Assembly: GCA_963854835.1 (NCBI GenBank)
Contig: OY978530.1
Location: 37,945,639-38,009,638 of the forward strand
DNA from: Megamerina dolium
Taxonomy: Eukaryota; Arthropoda; Insecta; Diptera; Megamerinidae
Reading direction: 5' to 3'
Length of the DNA stretch: 64,000 nucleotides
The notes under the pieces were generated by a model. That model worked only from the letters and a program-made list of their open reading frames with translations, was not told where the DNA came from and made no database searches. Shown here in pieces: positions 21,600-31,820 of this stretch; position 1 is the stretch's first letter; each line of letters starts with the position of its first letter. The position numbers and the translations under genes are program-made.

Positions 21600-23552
21600 A
21601 TGGCGCACATACAGATATTGTATCGAAACGCGATGTCTACAAGGGACAATAAGGGGATCGGTACCCTCACCACGAACGAGATAACGTTGGCACGATTTAC
21701 AATCATACGGCTTAGTCAGCAATCATCTTTCCGTGAAGATATCAATATTTTAAAACGTAATAACTCAATACCGAAGAAGAGCAAATTTTATGGATTGGAT
21801 CCATTCATTGATAGTCATGGCATCAATTCGCATCGGTGGGAGGATTGGAGAGGCTGCTATGCCTTACGAGCATCTACATCCTTCAATATTGCATAAAGAT
21901 CATCACCTTAAGAAATTGGTCATCAATTGGATCCATACAAAAAAATTACACTGCGGCTTATAGCCTAGACAGACGGCAGCCTAATTCCGGATTACCGAGT
22001 TAATTCGAATTAACACGGGCATTAACTGCAACTAATCCGCATAAACTCTATGAGTTAATTCTCAAAATAAAAGAGGATTACGGCAATTTGCTATGGCAAC
22101 ACTGCTGAAAATTGTCTATTGTGAATTTTTCTCCATCCATTTTACAAAACATTAGGTGTGTTCGCTATCAAAAAACTTTCAACAATTGTTAACAGTTTTC
22201 AACATGAAAAGTGTTGGCGAACAAATAAATCCAGCTGTCAGTTACGAACGGTGAATGTCAATTTACAAGTTTCTGAAAGTTTTCAGTTCACGTACTTCTT
22301 GTAGATTTTCTCATATCGAGAGTGATAGACGACAGAAATTGATAGTGATAGTAATGTAAGTGGACAGACCTAATAAAACAGCAATCAGCCGTTTAGTTAA
22401 TCCGCAATACTGCCGTCTGTCAGGTTATTATTTTATTCGGATTAAGTGCGCCGGTAATCCGGAATTAGGCTGCCGTCTGTCTAGGCTATTACGCCAAACG
22501 ATGTATCTTGTCTCCCTTTCATATCACATTATTGGCTGTTCGAGAGCCGTGCGGCGATGTATTCATCAATGCGCCACGTGTATGCGTTATAGACCAATAC
22601 CCTATTATCAACAAATGGGTCAATTGCCACGTCAACGGGTCAAACCGAGCCTGCCTTTCGTTAATATGGGTGTTGATTATTGCGGACCTATAACAATACG
22701 TTCATGGAAGGGTCGTGGCGCAAAGGTATATAAGGCCTACATCGCTCTGTTTGTATGCCTCGCAACAAAGGCGATTCATTTGGAACCAGTCACCGAGTTG
22801 ACTACAGAAGCATTCGTTGCTGCGCTGCGACTGTTTGTAGCACGGCGTGGCATGTGCAGGAAATTTTTCAGCGATAACGGTCTCAATTTCGTCGGCGCAA
22901 ACCAATATCTGCGTAAAATATGCAGTCCGGTAAGGAGTTTCGTAATGCAATAATCAATGAAACTGCTACAACGGGTATCGATTGGCACTTTTGGCGACCC
23001 AATTCCCCTCACTTTGGTGGTTTGTGGGAAGCTGGAGTAAAGACAATTAAATTCCATCTCCGCAGAGTCATGGGTACAACGTCATTCAGATATGAAGAAC
23101 TGGCGACGGAGTTGTGTCAAATTGAAGCGTGTGCCAATTCACGCCCACTCTGTCTACGTTTTGAAGGTGACTTGGATCCTATCACCCCGGCTCACTTTCT
23201 CGTAATGCGTCCATAGTTATCCGTGCCTGATGAAGGTGCTACTGCTACAACCCTGAACAGATGGCATTATATGCAGCATGTTACTCAAAATTTTTGGCTC
23301 AAGTGGTCATCAGACTACATTAGTCAACTTCGCCGTCGACCAAAATTGGAAAAATTCGCACGCAATATAAAGGTTGGAGATGTCGTAGTGCTAAAGGATG
23401 AAGGGTTACCCCCGTGCAAGTGGCTCCTCGGTACCATCTCACATTTGCATCCTGGAAGGGACAATAACGTGCGTGTGGTAGACGTGAAGACTATGAAGGG
23501 TGACTGTCGACGATCTATTTGTAAGCTGTGCCCACTATTTATCGATGAGTAG
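21600..23552 (+). pseudogene. BEL B integrase, interrupted by a MITE and frameshifts
   Basis: Blocks in order: KFYGLDPFIDSHGI (21,780-21,820), HLKKLVINWIHTKKLHCG up to the MITE at 21,961, then RQTMYLVS after it. CATCMRYRP (zinc part), GVDYCGPITI (first Asp), LFVCLATKAIHLEPV and FFSDNGLNFVGA (second Asp) run to 22,953. After a frameshift come WRPNSPHFGGLWEAGVK (catalytic Glu), ITPAHFLV, a stop at 23,214 and the C-terminal strand NIKVGDVVVLKDE. All three catalytic acids are present, in broken frames. Confidence 0.87.
21961..22488. mobile_element. Harbinger-like MITE
   Basis: A 528-bp non-coding insertion with perfect 37-bp terminal inverted repeats starting TAGCCTAGACAG, flanked by the 3-bp duplication TTA (21,958-21,960; 22,489-22,491). 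The TTA duplication is what PIF/Harbinger transposases make. Excision in silico restores the integrase reading HCGLRQT. A second partial copy of the terminal word TGCCGTCTGTC lies inside the right end at about 22,410. Confidence 0.85.
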
Positions 23553-23582
23553 TTGAAGAGCATGCCTTCAACGGCGGGAGTA

Positions 23583-24309
23583 TGTTGGCGACTATCTAAA
23601 GGTGCAACTCTGCACGCAAATGAGATGAAATTTCCCACTGTCATTCGTTGTTATTCATATCAGTATTCGTACTCTTTCGTATTCATTTTCGTTCTGTAAC
23701 TTGGCAGCAACACACACAATGTCTTCTTCTTATTAATTGCAAGTAATCAATAAAATTTTATTATTCTATGGTAACATACTGATTGTGTGAGGGATGGGGT
23801 GCCAGGTGGACTCGTTCCAACGATGGTTACTTCCTTCAAGTGATAGTGGTGTATGTGATTATGGGATAGTTGTTTGTGCAATGCTGTTGCTGTTGTGTCT
23901 TGATGATGTAGGTGATGATGTGTTTTGTGTTTCTGCTGCTGCTGCTGCTGCGGTGTTGTGTTCTTTATTAATTATACTAAATGAATGATAATACACGCGA
24001 TTATTTTCTATTTGTAAATGTACAATATTTATTTGACGTTATCGTTTTAATTATATAAAGCAAGATTTAAAAATGTGCGGGCACTGGGTGTCTATTTACT
24101 TCGGGGTATATTTCGAGAATAACAAAAAAACCATCAAAACGGGCGGCCAGAAGAGAGAAATGTTATATAAGTAACAGGGTTGCCATCCCACTCAAATGAA
24201 GACAAACAAACAGTGCACGCGTCTAACTCTGGCGTAGACACATACCCTATTACTCTAATAATTTAATATTTATTTCAACCAGCGGAATTAGAACTTCGAT
24301 TCGCGAACA
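23583..24309 (+). repeat. 3' LTR of BEL element B, split by a solo LTR
   Basis: Parts 23,583-23,779 and 24,246-24,309 together match the 261-bp 5' LTR. A purine run GGCGGGAG precedes it. Confidence 0.85.
23780..24240 (+). mobile_element. Solo LTR inserted in the BEL B LTR
   Basis: 461 bp, beginning TGATTGTG and ending GTAGACA, flanked by the 5-bp duplication CATAC (23,775-23,779; 24,241-24,245). It aligns with the reverse complement of 12,504-12,944, though diverged. It contains a GCT trinucleotide run at 23,933-23,951. The parent element is not in the window. Confidence 0.72.
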
Positions 24310-24314
24310 GTAGT

Positions 24315-25420
24315 ATTTTAGTAATTGTTTAAAAACCTAACGGTGATTTAAGGTTGTGTTTAGACCCGAAAGATTTAAATAAGGGTTTAGTGCATGAAAG
24401 GTATCTACTTCCAAGGCTCGAAAAGTTGGCATCCAAGTTGTCTAATGTGCAATATTTCTCAGTTTTGGATATGAAGGGTTTTGACAAATTAAATTAGATG
24501 GTGAGTCCAGTCTGCACGCTTAACACTCCATTTGCTTGCTATAAGTTTAACTGACTATCTTTCGGGATAAATATAGCTCCTGAAGTATTCCAAAGTTATA
24601 TGAGCACTTGGGGATATTCTCGTTCATTTGGATACATTGACGATGTGTTGGATTATAGAAAATTCTCGAAGAAACACGATGAAACTTTAAGAAAAGTTTT
24701 AGATAGGCATCTAAATTAAAAATTTAATGTTGCAAAATTTCAATACATTACGTTTCCAGACAGTCTCAAATATATTGGTCATATTTGTACAAAGCATGCG
24801 ATTTCGGCTGATCCAGACAGGGTGAATTCTACAATCAATTTGGAGCCTCCAAAAAATAAAAAAGATCTGCAATCGGTGCTAGGTATGATCTATTATGTTC
24901 GAAATTTTGTTCCGAAATTATCAACTAAATTTACGTAAAATGTTCCTTGACTTATCAGTGGTTACCCGTGCACGAAATGGAATTTGAAAACATAAAAAAA
25001 GGAACTACACATGGTCCTACGTTGCAACTTTTTGGTGAAACAAAAAAAAAATTGCACACGGATGCATCTCTGCATGGCCTGGGAGCTAGTTTGAAGAAAG
25101 TAGACACGTCTACTTCACGTCTACTACGACACGCGTAGTTTAAATGATGCTAAAAAAAATTTCGGAAATAGAAAAGGGGCTCCTTGGTATTATTTTCGTT
25201 GTTAATAAATTCCATTACTATATATATGGGCGAAAAGTCACAGTGTATACAGACTATAAGCCATTTATATTCAAACAATATTTTTCGAAGCTATAGAGCA
25301 ATGGACTTCAGCGAATGAGGTTGAAATTGTTGAGATATTGTTTAGTCCTTGCATGCAAATATTTGCACAGAGCAGATTATTTAACGAGATCGTATGTATG
25401 ATTGTCTCTTGACAGGGTCT
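24315..25420 (+). pseudogene. Ty3/Gypsy RT and RNase H relic (right part)
   Basis: The plus strand reads LDPKDLNKGLVHERYLLPRLEK, then VQYFSVLDMKGF (RT motif A), a decayed motif region near IHxRC at 24,640, a long decayed stretch, YQWLPVHEMEFE and LHTDASLHGLGASL (RNase H start, 25,050). It ends with a HYYIYG-like tract, TDYKP and RADYLTRS (25,370). This is the standard Gypsy RT-RNase H order and continues 17,975-18,110 on the other side of BEL B. Many stops and frameshifts. Confidence 0.78.
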
Positions 25421-25839
25421 TCAATAACCTCATAACTGGATATCGAGGACGTATGGTTTTTGTTGTATTATAAAATTTGGCTTGTAATAATCTAGTCTCT
25501 GATAGGAAATGTTTTATACGATGATGCAGAATTCCAAGCCTGCCGCTAACGCATCTAGCCTCATGGCTCTAAGTGTTGAGGTTATTTACCTGAGGTTACT
25601 ACCTGAGTCCTTTCAAAAATGTTTAAACACATTTCTGCGAATAGTTATTTCTTCGCCTTTCTAACCCCGATTTCTGTCGCGTGAATGAAGATGTTTTTGT
25701 TCAGTGTAAATTAAACTTCCACAACCTGACTATAGGCATTCTCGGCTATTAGCCGTCTTTGTTAAGGGTTATATAGGTCTCTAATTACAAAACTTTCTCT
25801 TCGTTTATCTGGATAGTGTAAAAGTAAGTTTAAGTAAGT
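25421..25839. other. Unassigned sequence
   Basis: No motif recognised. It may be remaining internal sequence of the Gypsy relic. Confidence 0.3.
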
Positions 25840-26199
25840 TTAGAGGTGTCTCAAACATGTTAAGCACCTCAGTTCCTGTCCCCTCGACTTTGTTATGGAT
25901 TGCCCGTGATAGTATTTGCCCGGTGAGTTATCGACTCCCCATAAATGGAGAAGGATGTCCTCTACGTTGCTGGTAATTGCATATATCAATCTTTGATTCC
26001 CATCGAATTGTGGTAGATCTTTGATCATGTCCGGGATACGTGCAAACTTAAAGATGCCTGTGAGAGGGATTTGGGATGTGATCATTGAGACTTGAGAAGT
26101 ATGGAGATATCCCACTGTTAATAGACAGCATTTTAACAGTAAATCTGGCGTAGAAAGATTGACTGACTCTTTTACTGAAAACCAAAAATGGTTTTGCAT
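25840..26199 (-). pseudogene. Possible retrotransposon gag fragment
   Basis: A minus frame of 119 codons contains ARIPDMIKDLPQFDGNQR, which resembles the IP.F....F.G.P start of Gypsy-type gag cores. It is followed by a short helical region and then loses resemblance. No neighbouring polymerase on the minus strand supports it, so this is a weak call. Confidence 0.35.
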
Positions 26200-26279
26200 T
26201 CACTGGAATCAGTTGAAATTGAGTGTTTTTTATACGCAAACCAATCACAGCTTCCATACATTCAATTAGAATCGGCATT

Positions 26280-27723
26280 GTACATATGTACTTTCATATG
26301 TACATATGTATGTCTGAATCCGACGATGACAATTCAATTAATATTGAAATTATATAGGATAATTATAAATTATATTTATACAAGAATATTCGAAATTCAG
26401 CATATGTAATATTTGAGTTCCTTTTTTCTCAAAAATTAATGCATATAAAAATTTTATTAAAAATATGTAGGTAATCAGAATTCATTAAATGATCATGAAA
26501 TACAATTTTGCATTAAAATTTAATTTGTTTACAATAATTCATTTTTATCAAAATGTTTCAGCCATAAAAATTCAAATGAATTTCAATATGATATCAACAC
26601 ACATTTACCTACTGCAAATGACACTATTTTACAATTAATTATCTTGAAAAAATGCAAAATTCATGTGTAGGGGAGAGTTAGTATGGACCTCCTGAGCCCA
26701 AAACATATTTTCAAAATCAATAGAGAGGCTAGCCGATTTCAGAGTGCTCTTAAAAATGATTCTTGAATGACTCTAAAAACAGTCTTAAAAAGGAAGCTCA
26801 CAGAGCGTTATCTGCGTACGCATGTATCTAAGGCGACCAAGCGAGCGCTTAATAATAGAAACAAACATGATCAGTTGCACTCTGACTATGAAGCATGGAT
26901 GGATGCCTTTCACTTATACGCATAATTTATAATTATTCATTAGTTAGATTCTCTCAAAGAAGACATTGCATGTGTGAAAATAGGAAGATAAACGCTCAAA
27001 ACACTTGAAAGATATTGTATGGCTCAGAAAAGACTCTTTTACCTAAGCTTTTTAGAGCTATTTCTGTCGACCAGTTTGGCAGAAAAAGACGCTCTTTTCT
27101 CAGGGCTTTCGGAGCATTTATGAGCGTTTTATGTGCTCATTATTTACTGGGTTTGTTCGTCTTTCGTTGATTATACACACACACATTTACGCATGCTTAT
27201 CTGTTGTTGCTTTTGCTTTCGTTTCTTGTAGGAAAAAGACTTGTCTGATTTTCTATTTTGCTTTCCATAGCCAAAACAAAGTAATACATGGATATTTGTG
27301 TAGCGAAAAAACTATGACAAATCGTATAACAAAGAGTGAAACTGCCATAGATTCTAAGTATATATTTTCCATCATTTCATAGGTCTAAAATCAATTTAAA
27401 GCGCTCACAATTCACCAATATATATTTCTTTCCACACAGAAAGTTTTTGTATGGAGAGAAATACTTATTCCCCAAAACTAGGAGGGTCAAAATTAATTTT
27501 AGACCCTTCGATGGATCTAAATATACGTAGAATCATAATAGTTTCAGTTTTTGCTATACGATTTGTGGCCAAAAAGTGTGACCAGCAGTAATGCAGACGT
27601 ATATGTGTAACAGAATCACGAAGAACACTTTCGTTTCTTCTTTGATGCTACATTTATCAGTATCGCGGCTGCAAAAAATGACCCAAATACTGCGTGAAAT
27701 TGTATATAGGCTTCTCAGTTATA
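26280..27723. other. Unassigned AT-rich sequence
   Basis: No coding family recognised. About 27,145-27,235 is an imperfect inverted copy of about 28,965-29,050, and about 27,510-27,590 resembles about 28,755-28,845 in direct orientation, so the DD41D mariner at 27,724 sits between repeats of an unknown element. Confidence 0.35.
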
Positions 27724-28646
27724 AAGGGTTTTCCATTAGGGACATAACAATTTCGTATCTTTATATGAACGCACACTTAAACGTTTTTAATCAACTGTCA
27801 ATGTCAAAACGTTAGTTAAAGTCAACATTTTCATCATGCTAAAGTTCACGAACCAGCAACGTTTGGAAATTATTAAAAATTACTACCGAAATTCTGAGTC
27901 GGTGGTCACAACTTTAAGAGCTAAAAATCATCTTCAGCGATGAAGCTCATTTTTGGCTTAATGGCTTTGTCAATAAGCAAAATATGCGTTATTGGTCAGC
28001 AACAAAGCCACAAGTGCTTCTTGAGACACCGTTGCACCCGCAAAAAGTTACTGTGCGGTTTTCTTGCCGGAGGTGTGATTGGGCCGTAGTTTTTCGTGGA
28101 TGAAACGACCGTCATGTTACCGTCAATGGAGAGCGCTATCGTGCTATGTTAGAAGACTATTTGTGGCCAGAATTGGATGAACTTGACATCAGCGATATGT
28201 GGTTTCAACAAGACGGTGCCACTAGCCACACAGCACACGTCACAATCGATTTATTGCAAGGCAAATTCGGTGAACATATTATCTCGAGAAATGGTCCGGT
28301 CGATTGGCCCCCTCGTTCATGTGATCTAACACCATTGGATTTCTTTTTATGGGGCTTTATCAAGTCACTGGTCTATGCCAACAAGCCAGCAACTTTAGAC
28401 GAGCTCAAAGACAACATCCAACGCGAAATTGCCAACGTTCCGGTCGAAATGTGTGCTAGAGTGGTGGAAATTGGGTCCAAAGAATGGACCGCTCTAAACG
28501 GGCTCGTGGTGGTCACATGAACAAAATCGAATTTCATTCATAAAATGTAATGCTTGCAATATATCCACAATAAATTTGAATTCAATATCTCAAATAATTC
28601 TGTGTTTTATTAATAGAGAAAATTGTTATGTCGATTAGGTACTCTT
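27724..28646 (+). mobile_element. DD41D (rosa-type) mariner, internally deleted copy of a second subfamily
   Basis: A 923-bp element with imperfect TIRs (AAGGGTTTTCC... versus AAGAGTACC...; both continue into GACATAACAATTT) and TA target duplications (27,722-27,723; 28,647-28,648). Its protein differs substantially from the DD41D copies at 30,463 and beyond, so it is a separate subfamily. Confidence 0.85.
27837..28520 (+). pseudogene. DD41D mariner transposase, deleted and frameshifted
   Basis: The start (MLKFTNQQRLEIIKNYY at about 27,837) gives the first helix-turn-helix. After LRAK the sequence jumps by deletion to IFSDEAHFWLNG, so most of the DNA-binding domain is gone. Frameshifts follow near 28,050-28,100. 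The intact part (28,146-28,520, 124 codons) holds FQQDGATSHTAH with the second catalytic Asp and DLTPLDFFLWG with the third, 41 residues apart, the DD41D spacing. The C-terminal domain is complete to the stop at 28,518. Confidence 0.85.
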
Positions 28647-28648
28647 TA

Positions 28649-30407
28649 TATTACACAACTTCGAAAAATTTTGAGAAACATGTATTTTAATCCATATTAA
28701 TATAGTCTTAAAAATATTTTGGATGGAAAGAAATATTGTGGAAATTCGGAGTCAATATTTATTTTAGACTCATGATATCTTGGAAAAATAGATAATACTT
28801 ATAATCTATGTTTGTTTTAGTTTTTACTATATGATATGTCAGGGTTTTTCGTGACATATCATATCATATCCAATACAAATTGGATCCACCCTATTACTCA
28901 TGCGTGATTTTGTTTTGTTTATCAAAGACCAAATGGAGCATAAATTTGTTGAACTTCTTCTATCCTGAAAGAAACGAAAGCAAAAACAAAAACGCCTGCG
29001 TAGATATGTTTGTGTATGGCAATGCGTGAGTAATCAATGAAAGACGAACCATTTTATGATTTGGCATATGTCGAAGCGTGCGACGAGCTACTGGTCGTAC
29101 GGCATGTCACACACGCTATATGTTTGCCCGGCCTGGTATCGATAGTGGAACAAGTACGATGATACCCGGGCTTCGTTCGTTTCTCTTTCTCTAGATCTTA
29201 TCTGTATATCTCATTATCCTTCATTCGCCATTGCGTGTATTGACTTTGTATATCGTTCAATTTGCTGATTTTGAAAGTGGAAGAGAGGGAGAGAGAGTGA
29301 GAAATGAACATGTCCATATATTTTGTTTTGTATATATTTTCTTCTTTCCTTAGCGAATCTACAAACGTTGCATACTATGTAGCACTTTCAGACCTTGATA
29401 TTTTTTGTAAAAAAAAAAGACAAATAATTCGTCTGGAAAGGCTTGCGAACAGCGTAATCTGAATCGTTGTTAATATTTTTATTGTGTGTTTTGTGAAGAA
29501 CGGTAAAAGTGGCTATAAATTTAAGAATATTACTGGCTTGGCAAAATTGGATGTAAATATAAAACTATACCGACTAAATTTTTACCAACGTTTTTCTTAC
29601 AAGTGAAAACTATTTAAAAGTAAGTTGAAGGCAAAAAGAATTTGGAAATATTCCATTTACTTAAAAGGAGGAAGGTCCAAACGTAGATAGTAGTGTTGAA
29701 AAATAAGGAAATATTTATACACACATTAATAAAAAGGAACGCTCGTATTTATACGGAATAATTACCAGAGTTAGCAGTCTGCCTTGGATGGTTTTTACAT
29801 ATGACTGGATGTTCTTAAGGACAAATAAATAAATTATCAAATGAAAACACAATAACGAATTAATGAATTTATTCAGTACAGCAAAACAAACGAGTCGCTT
29901 TCGACCGTGTTGCTAGCTTATCTTATTTCTCTTGAACATTTTATCTTTTTACGGTTTGCATATGGTATTCCACTTTGTTGTTTTTTTTGCAAGTGAAATT
30001 TAGTGAAAAGTGATTTCCATTGGAGTCAAACAACAAACAAGTCATCACACATTAGTCGACTGCAAAGTTTTATATCACATATTCTATGTATCTATTTTGC
30101 ACATCATCGCAATTATCTGGTTAAAATGTTAGTCTCATTAACTTCTAAAGAGGTTAAACAAGTGGGTAGTTTTTTTCCTGCGTTGGGAAAAAACTAACCA
30201 CTTGCGCCATGTATCATACATGAGATCACACATCTCTGTCGTTCTAATTCAGCTACATAAGAAAGATAACATTTAGCTATACTCCTCTAACTTCCTTCCT
30301 GCACCGGCTGGGTGCAGGGTTGCAATTTTAATAGACATTTTAAAATATTCTTAAAGTTTTCAAACACATTTTGAAATGCCAAATTCTTTATTTTGTTTAA
30401 AAATATT

Positions 30408-30441
<34 letters not shown>

Positions 30442-30462
30442 GTAACAATAATTACAATAATA
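28649..30462. other. Unassigned sequence with short repeats
   Basis: No coding family recognised. It contains a hairpin (30,159-30,204), a GA-rich tract (29,280-29,300) and a (TAA)n run at about 30,408-30,440 just before the mariner at 30,463. Confidence 0.35.
30159..30204. repeat. Imperfect 20-bp-arm hairpin
   Basis: CAAGTGGGTAGTTTTTTTCC pairs with GGGAAAAAACTAACCACTTG across a six-base loop, with two mismatches. I cannot tell whether this is a transposon end, an RNA hairpin or chance. Confidence 0.6.
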
Positions 30463-31736
30463 AAGGGTTATCCATTTCGCGGTTTCAAAATCATAGGGCT
30501 AGAATTCGACATTTGTCAAACTGAGTTGTTAAAACAATTTCTTCCTTTTTCACTTCAAAGTCTGACATATGCGAAAATGGATCGCTTAACTATCGCACAA
30601 CGCATTAAAATTGTAAAAACCTACTACAAAAATGGTGATTCTGCCACAGCCACATATAGTGCTTTAAGAGGAGATTATGGTTTACATAATCGTCCAACTA
30701 TGCAAGCAATTGGCAAAATTGTGAAGAAATATGAAGAGACTGGATCGGTTACAGATATTGTAAGGCCTGTGCATCATCGTTTCGCTCGTACCACCGAAAA
30801 TATCGCTGCTGTAAGTGAAAGTGTTGCCGAAGACCCGAATGTGTCGATTCCTCGTCGTTCTCAGTATTTTGCATTTGGATCTACACCTACATCCATATAA
30901 AATCCAGCTCACACAACAACTGAAGCCAGTTGACCATTCACAACGTCGTAGATACGTCGAATGGGTGCTTGAACAACAGGCGGTGGACGGCGATTTTTCG
31001 AACAAAATTTTCTTCAGCGACGAAGCACATTTCTCACTCGGTGGGTATGTTAACAAACAAAATTGTCGTATTTGGGGTTCTGAGAATCCTCAAGTAATCG
31101 AAGAGAGGCCACTACATCCACAAAAAGTCACTGCTTGGTGCGCTCTTTGGTCCGGAGGTGTGATTGGACCTTACTTCTTCGAAAACGACGATGGAATGAC
31201 TGTCACCGTCAATTCGGAGCGTTATGGTCATATCATAACCGACTTTTTTTTGCCTGCTATTGAAGAATACGACTTAGAGAATATGTGGTTTCAACAAAAC
31301 GGTGCCACATGCCACACAACTCGAGCGAATATGGCTTTATTGCAAGAAAAATTTTCTGGCCGCGTAATTTCTCGTCGTGGCGATATCAAGTGGCCACCAA
31401 GATCATGCGATTTGACACAGCTTGACTTTTTTTTTGTGGGGCTACACGAAAGACCGTGTTTATGCAGATAAACCTTTAACTCTTGAGCAGCTAAGAACCA
31501 ACATTCGTCACGTTATGGCTGAGATACCGCCCAATATGTGTCAAAAAGTAGTCGAAAATTACCTCAAAAGAATCGATGTTTGCAACAATTCGCGTGGTGG
31601 TCATTTAAATGATGTAGTATTTCACACATAATGTCAACGTTCAAACTTTATAATAAAAAAGAAATATCATGATAAAAAATATTTTATATGTATTTTATTT
31701 ACATTTACTTTTGAAACCGCAAAATGGATAACCCTT
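30463..31736 (+). mobile_element. DD41D (rosa-type) mariner, copy 1
   Basis: 1,274 bp, both ends AAGGGTTATCCATTT...(inverted), TA duplications at 30,461-30,462 and 31,737-31,738. It faces a second copy (31,821-33,126) in opposite orientation across 84 bases. Confidence 0.93.
30577..31631 (+). pseudogene. DD41D mariner transposase, copy 1, inactivated
   Basis: The start is MDRLTIAQRIKIV at about 30,577, the first helix of the paired-like DNA-binding domain. A deletion of 31 bases near 30,865 (relative to copy 2) shifts the frame within the second helix-turn-helix. The catalytic part in 30,815-31,471 has the first Asp in FFSDEAHFSLGG, but the second is mutated to Asn (FQQNGATCH, about 31,290). 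A nine-T run at about 31,427-31,435 shifts the frame before the third Asp, and the correct frame resumes as FFLWGYTKDRVYAD (31,422-31,631). It therefore has three independent inactivating changes. Confidence 0.9.
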
Positions 31737-31820
31737 TATATCACAGCTTTTTTAAACTGACGCGTGTCATAGACATGAGCGTTCAGTTAACTAGTGACGA
31801 TTAATATTATTATTATTATA

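Larger units (their letters stand above)
18111..24309 (+). mobile_element. BEL/Pao retrotransposon B, complete structure, defective
   Basis: A full-length plus-strand element with LTRs at 18,111-18,371 and 23,583-24,309 (the latter interrupted) and a perfect 5-bp target duplication GTAGT (18,106-18,110; 24,310-24,314). Inside are gag, protease, RT, RNase H and integrase in canonical order, all mutated. By eye the LTRs differ at roughly 6-7% of positions. A MITE (21,961-22,488) and a solo LTR (23,780-24,240) have inserted in it. It is itself inserted in a Gypsy polymerase gene. Confidence 0.9.

Noticed and set aside
27131..27382. An 83-codon frame with a hydrophobic start that could look like a small secreted protein
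   Set aside because: The sequence is part of an imperfect inverted repeat with 28,965-29,050 and has a pyrimidine-tract composition, so a gene is not supported.
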